64,000 nt of DNA from Hormiphora californensis. Lineage: Eukaryota; Ctenophora; Tentaculata; Cydippida; Pleurobrachiidae. Positions 1 to 13,400 of the stretch are shown one piece after another (the first letter of the stretch is position 1; every line of letters begins with the position of its first letter). Under the pieces are notes generated by a model that ran no database searches, was not told the origin of the DNA, and saw only the letters and a list, made by a program, of their open reading frames with translations. The stretch is taken from positions 6,263,097 through 6,327,096 of the forward strand of contig CM035355.1 in assembly GCA_020137815.1 (NCBI GenBank), in the 5' to 3' direction. Position numbers and translations under genes: made by a program.

Positions 1-344
1 GGTTGACAGGGTTACTCGATACCTTGTAGCTACTCATCTAACCCCAGAACACGATGACTCATCTAACGCTTGTCCTGGTAATCGGTGGGTCACATGACGG
101 AGGACTGTTAATCGGTATATCACATGACACTAGCCGATTACTGGATCTGCTGACCCATTATAATCGGTGGATCACGTCGCGTTAATCGGGGGTAGCTGGT
201 CGAACAGGGCTCTGCTGACGTAACAGGAATCACATGACATGAATTCAGCCAGATATCACATCTCAGCAAAATTAGGGCACATGACCATGGTCTGCATTAT
301 TCAAAATTGAAAGTAAGAAAATGTTAAAGTTGCAAAAAGTCTAC
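1..344. other. Non-coding edge with a degenerate short repeat
   Basis: No gene is supported here. A loose motif, TAATCGG followed by about six bases and TCACATGAC or TCACGT, recurs near 79, 109, 161 and 182, with an inverted TAATCGG near 134. It looks like an eroded tandem or inverted-repeat element. Confidence 0.35.
334..338 (-). terminator. Pol III terminator of the tRNA-Val gene
   Basis: Five consecutive T on the minus strand start 7 nt past the tRNA 3' end, the usual RNA polymerase III stop signal. Confidence 0.8.
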
Positions 345-417
345 AGGTTCGACCGGGTTTTGAACCCGGGACCTTCTGCGTGTTAAGCAGATGTGATAAC
401 CACTACACCACCGAACC
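345..417 (-). tRNA. tRNA-Val (anticodon AAC)
   Basis: On the minus strand the sequence folds as a full cloverleaf of 73 nt. The seven-pair acceptor stem is GGTTCGG with TCGAACC, with one G-U pair. The D-arm region matches the pol III A box (TGGTGTAGTGG). The anticodon stem TCTGC/GCAGA encloses loop TTAACAC, giving anticodon AAC, which decodes GUU valine. The T arm CCGGG-TTCAAAA-CCCGG carries the B box. No intron and no encoded CCA. The discriminator base is U, where A is usual for valine tRNAs. A T-run follows directly, so the gene is probably functional. Confidence 0.95.
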
Positions 418-1427
418 GACACAGATTGAGCAATTCTAGGTTTTATATTCCCTTCATGTTGTCTCCATGGTGAATTGGGGCTAAACACAGTAGCACTGCT
501 GTATATTGCGGCACCCAGTACTGTGTAGTGAGTGTGGAATGTAGTGGGATTGTATACGGAACAAGAGAGTATAATATATGGGTAGACGGACAATGCATAT
601 TTAGTGAGCAGGAAACTGGAAAAAAAATGTAATATGTTTTTCTCTTTTTGTGCACATAACAGCATCTCTTGGACATTACGGGACTTTTCCTAGCTGGGGG
701 AATATAATACCGCCCGTAGTGTCATGCATTATTGCCAGAAATGTAACTTAGTGATAATTCTTCTGACACGCCTTTCTGGCTAAGGGATTTTTCTGATACT
801 CTGGAGTTGTTCCGTGAGGAGCAGGGGAGGCCTTGTTATAGAAAGGAACCTTATAATTTCACATGAAGTCCTTGTAAAAGCCACACACTAAATCACAGAT
901 CACTCACTGAATACACACCTAGCAAGCAACTGGATCTTCATCTATTGTAGTCTCCTGTCTCTAATTTGCTGTACACACTCACCCCAACCACAACTGTCTA
1001 ATTATTTGACACCTAACCTCAACCTCTATTGCACCTCATCAAGAGAGAGCTGAGAGAGAGATTCAGAAAGCATCTCATATTCTCATTCTGGACTCAGCAA
1101 CATAGAATTCTCTGAGGAGCGTGTGTGACATGTGTGTAGGGCGCGGGGCGATTGCTACGGCGTGACACATCTCTTTGCCCCCTGTTTTGAACACTGCGCG
1201 GCGCGCCATCGGAGAGAGATCGTATTGTAGCGCTGGCAGACGCCCAAGATCTTGAAGAGATAACCTGATACTTGATAGTCTATCCCATCATGTCAGTGCC
1301 AACTATCATAGTGTGTAACCTGTAAATGTGTTTAGGATGTCAGCCCCCTTCCTAAATTTTATTCCAAGAATTTAGAATTCCTATTTGATTCTGAATTCCC
1401 TGACTAATGACGTGTTTTGTTTTTCAG
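418..1427. other. Upstream non-coding region ending in a 3' splice site
   Basis: No coding exon can be supported. The right end is a good intron end for the giant gene: branch-like TGACTAATGA near 1401, then a T-rich tract and CAG at 1425-1427. The stretch is therefore probably intron, or 5' region plus intron. The first exon of the giant gene, and any promoter, is either here unrecognised or left of the window. Confidence 0.5.
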
Positions 1428-4400
1428 AGACGACCAAAAGAGAACGATCCCCGAGCTCTAAATGTGGAACAAAGCCGTAGTAGTAAGAGAGGCAGAGACT
1501 CTAATCAAAAACACCTCAAAGACACTGATTTAGATAACCCTAACCCCAGATCACACAATAACAAGCGCAGGTCTACTTCTCCAGTTATTGCACAGGATAT
1601 TCTCTCTGTGAAGCATACCCGCAGGTCAGGCAGGCTAATCGAGGGTACACCCACCCACTTTCCTGAGGAGGATTATAGTGTGGTGAAAGATACACCTTCG
1701 TCTTATGACAGGTTAATTAATGGGACGCCAGCTAAAGACAAGTCTCATCCAGTGAAAGACAAGACTTCGTCCCAAGACAAGCAATCGTCCCAAGACAAGG
1801 TGTCGTCTAAAGACAAGCCATCGTCCCAAGACCGGTCCCACAAGGCATCACATCGAACTGGTAAAGACAAGAAGAAAAAGAATGATGTCCATCACCATCG
1901 CAGGGATAAAGAAAACGGAGTTCCTCCCTCTCGTCCAAGCAGAGAAAATGGAGTCCCGCCCTCTCGTCCAACCAGAGAAAATGGACATGGGAAAGAGAAC
2001 GGTGTTTATAATTCCAATAGCAGAGAAAATGGACCCCCACCTCCTCCTCCCCTTCCTAGCAGATCAAAACCTCCCAGCAAACAACACCGTTCCAAACAAG
2101 GACCTGATCTCATTGCCATTCACAAGGACTACTCTCTCCTCAAGTTCGATAACAACAAAAACGATGGAAGAAAGAGGGGAAAGAGGAGACACAAACCTCC
2201 CAGTTCTGAGTTTGATCCTTGTATCATGGCGGGTATCAGCAGTGAGGAGGAAGGGAGTGGTAGTGGGAGTAGTGATAGTACTGTTACCACGGAGATGTAT
2301 GTGGATACTGTGAGTTATGATTCCCATGCAAACTACCATGGTAACCATGGCAACCATTCGACTCACATGAAACTGGTTGAGGAGAGTCACAAGCGGCTCA
2401 GGAGAAGAAAAAAGAAGAAAAAGAAGGAAGAGGAAGAGAGCGATGAAAAGGAAGGTTAGAACGTCCTATCACAGGTACTCAGTCCAGTCCATCAACTCCT
2501 CTGTTATCAATAACATGATTGATAACGCTGAACCTTACACTGCCCTACATAGGAACAAGAAGAGTATAGCTGAGGTGGTACGGACAGAAATCAGGGTGGC
2601 ATCACTAGATGATCGTGTTGTGAAAACTACCCTAATCCACCCTGACACTTCCTCCTCTTCTTCCTCCTCCTCAGCTAAAGTATCCTCTGCTTCGTCCGAT
2701 AGTGATCCCTCTCCACCTCCCCCTCCTTCATCAAGAAAGAGGCCACCACCTGTTCCACCTCGAGAACCACATGACGGTATTGATACCCAGTTAGCGTCCT
2801 TTAAATCTCGTCTCAACGCTATCTCAGCGCGTGTACAACAAGAAACTCCATCTCCACAACCCACCAGATCCCTTGCAACCCTCTCGGAACAGGACTTTAC
2901 CTCCGGACTCAATGGGTTCCTGTATGAGTTCTGTAAACGAATACAGGCTCGACAGTTGAGGTTCAGTGAGGCTGAGGAGACGGAGGATGAAATTGATAGG
3001 ATGGATGAGGAGGCAATAGCTAACAGTGATTTGTTGAGGACATTCCAACGAAACCGGGACTACAACAAAAACATGGAGTTGTCAAAGAGTATCCGGTTGG
3101 ATGGAAGTGGAGTTCCACACCTCACCCTCGCCATGCCTCACCCCTCATCGAGCGGCATTGCCTCCAGTGTCAACACATCTTCCTGCACCACCACCCAGGA
3201 CAGCTTCCACTCTCTCGAAATGTCACGTGACACTGTGGCTGTCCAGACAGATGGTGGAGTGATGCAGACTGGTGAGGAGCTGGAGGGTCTGACTCAGACA
3301 AAGAGTGATGTGTCAGTGGGGTGTACCAGTAGTGATGATAATAATAGGATACATACCCAGGACAAGGGAACTGGAACCGAGGACCTGAATGGAGGAGGAG
3401 GATCGCTGTATCAGTCCGTCCTCAATTCATCCTCTGAAAACAAGTCGACTTCATCTAATAACCCACCAGATTCCTCCAACTCTCCCGGCAGTAGTGGAGG
3501 TGGAGGGGGAGGAGGTTTGGCAGTGTCAGTATTCCCTCCCTCTGATCTATCTACTCCAATCAGCACCCTTGAGCGTGGTATTCCCCCTCCTATATCCACC
3601 TCCCCAGAATCCCCTGAACGGCGAGTAACCTGGTCTGAGAGGGTGGAGGAGCACAGTGATGGGGGAGATCTCAATCATCATCACCAAGATGATATGACGT
3701 CACCAAGTGTAGTTGTGACGTCATCACCAGCAATCCTGACGTCATCGCCATCTAGATTATCACAAGATGGGGTCGATGATGATGATGTTGAGATGACGGA
3801 ACAGGATTTTCAGGAGAGCCCGAAACCACCCGATACGGGTCAACTGAGCGTGGAGAGTAGAGAGACGGATCAAGTTGCAGCAGCGGCTGCAGCGGCAGTG
3901 AACACAACAGGTCATGTTTCAGTGGGTCATGTATCAGTGGATATTAACCCCTTCCCGTTCATGCAAGTGAGACAGGTTCACAGCAACAAGGGTCCTCCTC
4001 CCCCAAGGAGACGTACTTACAGTGATCTTGATAGACCTCCCGGAAGTGCTTCGTTTGAGAAGATCCTTAACAACAGTGTGGATCTCACTCTGGCTCCTAA
4101 CATACCACCAAACTTTGCTGCAGCAGGATCTGGAAGTTTGAGATCGAGAAAGGAATCCGCATCAAGTAACGGATCCTCCCACTATTTCAATAATCTAGGT
4201 GATAGCGGTGGTAGCAAGGGATCTAGAGAGAGTCTGAATAGTGCCAGTAATTCGTGTAACATCGACACCACGGCGCTACCTCACATATCCGAAGGACTAC
4301 CCTCTCCGGTCTCCAATGTCCCTAATGATCCGCTAGGGGGTAGTAGCAGCAGTAGCAGTATGAACATGGATGTTTTCCCTACTCACACCCTCCGGAAACC

Positions 4401-7400
4401 CTTTAATATCACGGACTTTAGCAGCGATGGGGGTGGAGGTTCGAGTGGTAATGTGAACCAGTTTAACCTGTTCGATCGTAGCATGGTAGACAAGGATGAG
4501 GAGAGTAAGGATTTGCCAATCTCTCTCGGTGGTGGGTCTGTTGAGTTAGATGGGGCAGCAGCGGTACCCCGCATACCATCACCATCATCAACCCCCGTTA
4601 TACTATCTGTAGTGGACCTACCAGACGAGATAGGACCTCAATCACCATCGGTTCAGGAATGTTTTGTTGAGGAACGATCTGAGATGCCCGATGATGAGGG
4701 TGATGATAGTCTGCCGTTTGTAGAGGCTGATGAGACTGCTCCTGTTCCGAAACCCGCTAAACCTGCCACAAGAAAACCAGCTGCTGTTATTGCTACCGGA
4801 TTGTTTTCTAATGTTATTGAAAGTGTTGATGAAGGAGCAGATCCGAGGAAAAATGTTGATGAAGGAGCAGGTATCACTGAAAATGTTGATGAAGGAGTAG
4901 ATGCCAGTGAAAGTGTTTATGAAGGAGAAGAACATTCTGAAAGTGTAATGAACTTCCCCGTTGTCACCCAACCAACATCGACAAAGAAAAAGGGCAAGAA
5001 AGGAAAGAAGGGTGGTAGTAATGTGATGGAATGTCAACCTGGAACGAAAAAGGGTAAAAAAGGACAGAAGAATCGACGAGCTGTGATGAATTTGTCAGAT
5101 GAAGATGAACAAGACAACGTACCTTCTTCTGGCCCTCCCCATGCTGTTGATAAACCCTCTCCAGAATCGGCTTCTCAGTATGGCCAAGATGTTCCGGGAG
5201 CTGAAGAACAAGAAGACGTGTCTGAAACTTCCCCAGTGTTGGCAGGGGAAACAGCTGAGTTAGATTCACCTGAGGTTGCCATGGACACACCTGAGTTTGT
5301 CGTGGAAACACCCGAGGTGGCCATGGAAACACCTGAGGTTGTCGTGGAAACACCTGAGGTTGCCATGGAAACACCTGAGTTTGTCGTGGAAACACCCGAG
5401 GTGGCCATGGAAACACCTGAGGTTGTCGTGGAAACACCTGAGGTTGCCATGGAAACACCTGATGTTGCCGTGGAAACACCTGAGGTTGTCGTGGAAACAC
5501 CTGAGGTTGCCGTGGAAACACCCGAGGTTGAGTTGGAAACACCTGAGGTTGTCGCGGAAACACCTGAGGTTGTCGTGGAAACACCTGATGTTGCTATGGT
5601 AACACCTAAGGTTACTGTGGAAACACCTGAGGTTGTCGTGGAAACATCTGAGGTTGCCGTGGAAACACCCGAGGTTGAGTTGGAAACACCTGAGGTTACT
5701 GTGGAAGCACCTGAGGTTGAGTTGGAAACACCTGAGGTTGCTATGGTAACACCTAAGGTTACTGTGGAAACACCTGAGGTTGTCGTGGAAACATCTGAGG
5801 TTGCCGTGGAAACACCCGAGGTTGAGTTGGAAACACCTGAGGTTACTGTGGAAGCACCTGAGGTTGAGTTGGAAACACCTGAGGTTGCTATGGTAACACC
5901 CGAGGTTACTGTGGAAGCACCTGAGGTTGTAGTTGAAACGCCTGAGGTTGGAGCAGATGCCAGTGAAAATGTTGATGAAGGAGCAGAAAAGTCTGAAAAT
6001 GCCATGAACTTCCCTATTGTCCCCCAACATACCTTACCAACTGGGGCAAAGAAAAAGGGCAAGAAAGGAAAGAAGGGTGGCAGTAATGTGATGGAATGTC
6101 AACCTGGAACGAAAAAGGGTAAAAAAGGGAAGAAGAACCGAAGAGCTGTGATGAATTTGTCAGATGAAGATTCTTATGTTCCGGTAGCTGAGGAACAAGA
6201 AGAAGTGGCTGAAATTTCTGCCATGTTGCCAGGGGAAACAGCTGAGGTTGCCGACTCTCCCGTGTTGCTAGGGGAAACAGCTGAGGTTGCCGACTCTCCC
6301 GTGTTGCCAGGGGAAACAGCTGAGGTTGCCGACTCTCCCGTGTTGCCAGGGGAAACAGCTGAGGTTGCCGACTCTCCCGTGTTGCCAGGGGAAACAGCTG
6401 AGGTTGCCGACTCTCCCGTGTTGCTAGGGGAAACAGCTGAGGTTGCCGACTCTCCCGTGTTGCCAGGGGAAACAGCTGAGGTTGCCGACTCTCCCGTGTT
6501 GCCAGGGGAAACAGCTGAGGTTGCTGACTCTCCCGTGTTGCTAGGGGAAACAGCTGATGTTGCTGACTCTCCCGTGTTGCCAGGGGAAACAGCTGGGGTT
6601 GCTGACTCTCCCGTGTTGCCAGGGGAAACAGCTGAGGTTGCTGACTCACCCGTGTTGCCAGGGGAAACAGCTGAGGTTGCTGACTCTCCCGCGTTGCCAG
6701 GGGAAACATCTGAGGTTGCTGACTCTCCCGTGTTGTCAGGGGAAACAGCTGAGGTTGCTGACTCTCCCGTGTTGCCAGGGGAAACAGCTGAGGTTGCTGA
6801 CTCTCCCGTGTTGCCAGGGGAAACAGCTGAGGTTGCTGACTCTCCCGTGTTGCCAGGGGAAACAGCTGAGGTTGCTGACTCTCCCGTGTTGCCAGGGGAA
6901 ACAGCTGAGGTTGCTGACTCTCCCGTGTTCCCAGGGGAAACAGCTGAGTTTGCTGACTCTCCCGTGTTGCCAGGGGAAACAGCTGAGGTTGCTGACTCTC
7001 CCGTGTTGCCAGGGGAAACAGCTGAGGTTGCTGAATCTCCCGTGTTGCCAGGGGAAACAGTTGATGATTTTGACCTTGGAGCGTTTATGAAAGTTGGCAA
7101 GAAAGGAAAGAAGGGGAAGAAAGGAAAAGGAGGCAAGAAGGGAAAGAAGCAGAGTTTACCAGTACTGCGTGACAGTGAAGGTGAACTAAAACTTCAAGAG
7201 CCAGATAATGTTGAGTCTCAGGAGAGAAAATGTTCACCAAAAGAGGAATCTGCTAAAACAGATGTTGTTGAAAATGATATCCCAGGAGTTATAGAGACAT
7301 CTCCAGAAGCTTCCCTTCAGACAGAAATAGATCCAGTTGAGTCTGAAGTTGCTGAGACTGAGGTACCAGAAGTTGCTGAGACTGAGGTACCAGAAGTTGC

Positions 7401-10400
7401 TGAGACTGAGGTACCAGAAGTTGCTGAGACCGAGGTACCCGAAGTTGCTGAGACCGAGGTACCAGAAGTTGCTGAGACTGAGTTACCAGAAGTTGCTGAG
7501 ACCGAGGTACCAGAAGTTGCTGAAACTGAGGTACCAGAAGTTGCTGAGACTGAGGTACCAGAAGTTGCTGAGACCGAGGTACCAGAAGTTGCTGAAACTG
7601 AGGTACCCGAAGTTTCTGAGACTGAGGTACCAGCTCCAGCTCCCTTCAGCAGGAGAGTAAGATCATTCAGCACATCTGCTGAAGCTCGGAACACTCTCCG
7701 ATCTCCCCAACCTCAAGATGTGAAACCCCGGGTCAGATGTCTCTCTGATCAAGAGGTCAGATCGCCAGACACGTTCACTTCTCGCTGGTCGAACTGGTTC
7801 TTTGATAAGATTGGTAGTAACAGTAAGGTGGATAAGAGCTCCTCTGAGACTGAGGTACCAGACGTTCCTGATGAAACATTGTCTGCCAAAGTTTCTGAAA
7901 CCCTTGAATTCGCCGATCTGAATGATTCTCAGAAACCTCCTGTGTCACCAGAGAAAACTGAAGAGTTTGACCTCGGAGCGTTTGTGAAAGTTGGCAAAAA
8001 GGGAAAGAAGGGGAAGAAAGGAAAAGGAAAGAAGGGGGAGAAACAGAGTCTACCAGATCTGAGTGATAGCGAAGGTGAACTGAAATCTCAAGAACCGGAG
8101 AGAAAAGAAACTCTCCAATCGCTAGATGGGACAAAGACGATGACCTCTCATGAAGCCTCTGAAGATGGTGCTGCAGAAAAGCGAAGTGGACCCTCTTCTT
8201 CTCATCTCAAGGATGGTGTTAAAGATTCAGTACCTGCCGATGACGAGACTAAACCCTTGGGTCATGCACTATCAGATTTGTCTAGTGAGGTTCCGGTCCC
8301 CGAAGATTCTGAAAAGGTACCCGTCCCTGATGATTCTAACAAAGTGGTGGTCTCTGAAGATCCTAGTGCGGTGACAGTCCCTGATGTTTCTGACAAAGTG
8401 CCAGTTCCAAATGTTTCTGAGGTCACTTCAGATGATTTCAACGCGGCAGTCCCAGATACAGCAGTATCCCCTGACATCTTAGAAACCCCTGAAGGAGCGC
8501 AACCTGAGGTTTCTATTCCCGAAGTTTTCGGAGGTGATCGCCAGGAGGAACCCTCAAAACCTGAGCCTCCCCTGTCTCCAGAGAAACCGGATGAGTTTGA
8601 TTTTGGAGCTTTTGTGAAAGTTGGCAAAAAAGGAAAGAAGGGTAAGAAAGGAAAGGGAAAGAAGGGGTCGAAAAACAGTCATGATCAAGTTGCTTTTGAT
8701 AAAACTGAGGTTGCCGTTGAAACACCTAAGGTTGCCGTGGGAACACCTGAGGTTGCTATGGAAACACTTGAGGTTGAGTTGGAAACACCTGAGGTTGCGG
8801 TTGAAAAACCGGAGGTTGAGTTGGAAACACCTGAGGTTGCTATGGAAACACCTGAGGTTGAGTTGGAAACACCTGAGGTTGCTATGGTAACACCCGAGGT
8901 TGCTATGGAAACACCTGAGGTTGTCGTGGATACATCTGAAGTTGCCGTGGAAACACCTGAGGTTGCCATAGAAACACCTGGGGTTACCGTGGAAACACCG
9001 GAGGTTGCCGTTGAAACACCTGGGGTTGCTATGGTAATACCTGGTGACGTCACTAATGACGTCATTGAGCCTGTCGGCAATCAGCCAGCAGAAGAGGAGT
9101 TTGATTTGACAGCGTTTGTAAAACCCGGTAAAAAGGGTAAGAAAGGTAAAAAGGGCAAACAGCAGAAAGTGGTTGAAACCCCTCCTCCCACCCCGTCAGT
9201 TGCTGATGAAGAGTGGTCAGACGATGGGTTTGTTGTGAAGGGCAAGAAGGGAAAGAAAGGAAAGGGGAAGAAAGGAAAACAGCAACAACAGCAGCCTGGA
9301 AAGAATGGCAAGAAAGGGAACAAGGGTGCCGTGTTCAATCTCTCCGAGTCTGAGGGAGATGAGGCTGAACCCAAGACCCAAGAAGAACCCTCGCCATCAG
9401 TACCGATGCCCGAGGTTCTTGGGGGAGTTGAGATGTTGGCGGACAAACCTCAACTCTTGGAATCATCTCAGAAGCATCATGAGGGTGAAAAGAGCACATT
9501 GCAACCAGCCTCAGAATACATCACGTCTGATAATCAAGATATTGAATCAGATAAACAGCCTGAAGAGAAACAACCTGAAAAGAAACTACCTGAAGAGAAA
9601 CAACCAGGAGAAAATACTACGATCCCCGAGATGCTATCACCAGTGGAGGAAGAAAGAAATGATTTTGTAGAAGTGGTTCCCACCTTCCCGTCGGAGATGA
9701 AATCCCAGCCTAAACTTGAGATAACGTACTCGCCACCAAAACCTTCCAATTCTCCACCAAAACCCTCAAATTCACCACCAAGGAGACCTTCTTCTTCTCC
9801 CTCTGAAGACCCGGTCCTCCTATCCTCAGGCCCATGTAGCACAACCCGTGCTCACTCATCCTCCCCTCTGGAGGTTATCGACGTTCAGGGTGGGAAAAAG
9901 AGTCGGACTCCAGACCATATTGAACGAGGAGACTCCCCACCTCCACCACCAGCTCCCATTCAGTAGGAGAGTGCGATCAGTCAGCACGTCGGCTGAAGCT
10001 CGGAACACTCTCCGATCTCCCCAACTTCAAGATGTGAAACCCCGGGTCAGATGTCTGTCTGATCAAGAGGTCAGATCGCCAGACTCGTTCACCTCTCGAC
10101 TGTCTAACTGGTTCTTTGATAAGATTGGCAGTAACAGTAAGGGAGACAAGAGTTCCTCTAGCTCCCACTCCTCTAATGATCCAAGATCAGACCACGCTCC
10201 TAAAGTCCCTCTCAGCCTAACTAATCGTGGCAGTTTGACCTCAAACCCAGGAAGTGTGAAGAATACTGTACCCTCAGGAGATGAGAGGAAGAACTCCTTC
10301 TCCGGAGTTCCTGAGTTCCCTGAACGGATTGTTCATTTATCTGTTCACAAGTCTCTCTCTGGACCGCCCGGTATTACACAAGGAGTTGATGATTCACGCA

Positions 10401-13400
10401 CTCCAGACACCCCGTCACAGAGGGCAGCCTCTGCTACCAATGTGTCCCCCGAAAAAGAGGGAGACAGTTTACCAGTAGGTGAGAGTCCACCAAAGCAAGG
10501 GAAACAGCACCGGAAGATCCTCTCCGAGGGACGACAGATAGATGTCACATTTTTGAAGGAGTTTATTGGCTCCCGTCCACCGACCCCTCCACTTCCCTTT
10601 GCGGCCACTCACGGGACCTTGAGACCCCGAGTTCGCTCCGCTATTCACGCATCTGAACAGAAATCTCCCCTGGAGGACAACAAGACGCCCTCCGCGGATG
10701 ACATCACTCAGACCACCACCACTCCCAGTAGGAAGCTGTCTTGGTTCAGATTGAGTCCCAAACGGAAACGGAAGAATAAGAAAGAGGGGGAAGACCAGAC
10801 TGAGTCAGTAACAGTGAAGGTTGACCCACCTAAAGAGATTGATGATATCGTGACACCGACTAACACCACGGTGATACCTATTGTACCTGTTACCGTCACC
10901 CCTCCAACACCTCTCGTGCCATCTTCTGCCCAACCCGCTCCACTACCCAACCTAACCATCCCTGCCACACCTTGTTTTGGTGTCCAGCCGGTTATTAGTA
11001 CCTTTGTTACCCCAGCAACGACACCATTCCACCACCCTACACCCCCTGGTGGTGGACCAAAAGTTGATCCCCTGGAAGGGAGGAGAGACAGTCTCTCCGG
11101 GATATCAGATGATCAACAGCGACCAAGCAGCCAACAGTCCGCTGACATCGAGTCTTATCTCGACTCGGAGTTGGATAGGTTGAAGGAAACAAAGCCCGAG
11201 CCCAAGAAAAAGATGAAGAAGAAGAAAAAAGGAGGTCAGAAATCAAGCGTTCCAACTAATTCGTCTATGGGTAACTTCACATTTCTTCTCGATGAGGCTC
11301 CTCCTGTACTTCCAAGTTCCGTTCAGCCGGTGGAAACTAAAATCCAACCCAATTCCATACAGCCGGTGGAGAGCAAAATCCAGCCCTGACTCTGTGCAAC
11401 CAGTGGACAGCAAACCTAACTCCTCCCTTTCTGACACAGTTCCTGTTAGATCGTTCAGCTTCCGGAGGGATCCAGGACACATCCAAACTCACAGTTGGTA
11501 ACTACCTGGACCAGGCTCTTGATAAGTTGAAGTCTCGTTCCAATTCATCAGATGATGGAAGTGGACGACCGAAAGGTCCTCCTCAGATCCTGGAGGTTGT
11601 CGATCTGAAGGACGGTTTTGAGAGTAAGAACGCGCCTGGGTTTAATCCTAGTTTTGAAAAGTCCAAAGGTTGGTCGTCTCACTCCTCTGATGGTATTCAC
11701 AAAAAAGGGAAATCTGTTGCAGCTGGTAAGGTAGAAACTGATGCACCGGAACCGTTCAAGGCTAGACCGGCACCATCATTTGACCCATCGTTCGAGAGGT
11801 CTAAAGAGGAGGAATCCTTCAAGTCTGTGATTTCACCCAAAAGTGTCAACAAATCTCCCTCCTTCGTTCCTATCGAACGTCCACCAAAACCACCACGAGC
11901 ACCCCGTGTCAGATCAGTCTCAGACAGTGAGCTCAGTAGTCATGGCTCCGATGAGGACTTTAAAAATCGCTACCGGAAACTCTTCCAAAGATCCTGTAGA
12001 AGGAGATCTCGTTCAGAAACCCGGAGTAGACCATCATCCTTCCACGAGGACATGAGTGTCCTAAACGCATCCGAGTTGGATATGTTGATGACCCCCAAGA
12101 GGAACATCCAAGTGTTCAGGCTGGCCGATGGAAGGGAGATAAAGTATAATATGGACACAAGGCAGGAGGTAGTGACATCTAACCCTCACCAAGTTGAGGA
12201 CAATGAGTTTGGTGAGGTTGATACCTCTACCTCCCTTCGAGCGGTGCTAGACCAGCTGGATAGCTGTAAGATGGTGTTCGATGACCTTGCTCTGCATCTC
12301 GCTGACAGTAACAAGGCAGGCAGCAAGCGGAGAACAAACTCTCTCCCAGGGGATAGCTCTGTTGGAGTGTCAGGAATGCGGACACCATCTGCTGAAGCTT
12401 GGAACAATGCCGTGGACCTCAAAGAGCTGACTGAGATGATTCACAAACTCGCATCCCAGACACGAGACCCGAAGGAGGGTGGAACTGAGTCCATGGAGGA
12501 CATCCTTGATCAGATTGTGTCTGGTAGAGAGACATCAATATCTGGTGCTGAGAGTTTCAAATCGCTTGAGGAAAGCACCGCCCCGGTTACCAACTCAGTT
12601 GTCTCACCTCGAACTGCGTTCTTGTCCCTGGTTGACAGTGAGCTTGGTAAATGCAGACAGCAGCCTGGAGCAGCCCAACCACCCCCAGCGGTGTCTGCAG
12701 TACCCGACACAACCGTTCTGCATAATCCTGCTCCTCCGCAAATCGTGGTTCGAGAGCCGTCTCCTATCCGCTCTACTCCAACCTCAAGTAAACCCAAGAA
12801 AGGTGGATTCTTGCCCGGGTTGAAAAGCAATAAATACTCGATCAGCGATGAGAAGATCCACAAATCCCGCCGAAACAGGACCCAAAGTGACTCACGGATG
12901 AGCTTGAAGAACCAGTTGAAATCGGTCAAGTACGCTGGGAGCACCGATCGGCTCAACAAGCACAACAAACAGAGTACCAGCTCTTACAACCATCAGGCCT
13001 ACTTCCAGGGATCCCACCGGGTGAGAACAGTCAGTGATTCCCGGGTTTTGATGCATCGGAACCAACAACCGGAACTAACCATAACCTACCCCCATCACCA
13101 GCAGCAATACCAACCCCAACCCCAACAGAGGTACCTGAAGGTGGTGAATTTGGATAGTGATCCAGTACCCAACAAGGGGACATACGATGATCGGTCTCTA
13201 CCTAAGCAGAAACTGAATGAAACATGGGGAGGAAGTGATAGACACACCACTCTTCCTAAGGGTCGTGGGAGGAATCTCAGTATCTCTCCACCAAAAGACC
13301 CCACTCCATCTGACACAGATGTCAGTGAGTCTGTCCACCAGAAGAGAATCCGTTTCCATAGTGATACAAACACTGATACGATGAGAAGCAGAACTAGGAA

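Noticed and set aside
2297-2459. Continuation of the first frame (Lys/Glu tail, stop at 2459) as the true end of a 350-residue protein
   Set aside because: A strong donor at 2297 and acceptor at 2474 join both frames with matching phase, and the next exon continues in the same style.
5175-7136. Long minus-strand open frames rich in Ser/Thr and Val (about 200-320 residues) across the repeat arrays
   Set aside because: They are antisense shadows: repeat units whose length is a multiple of three keep all frames open. The plus-strand frame extends far beyond the arrays, these do not.
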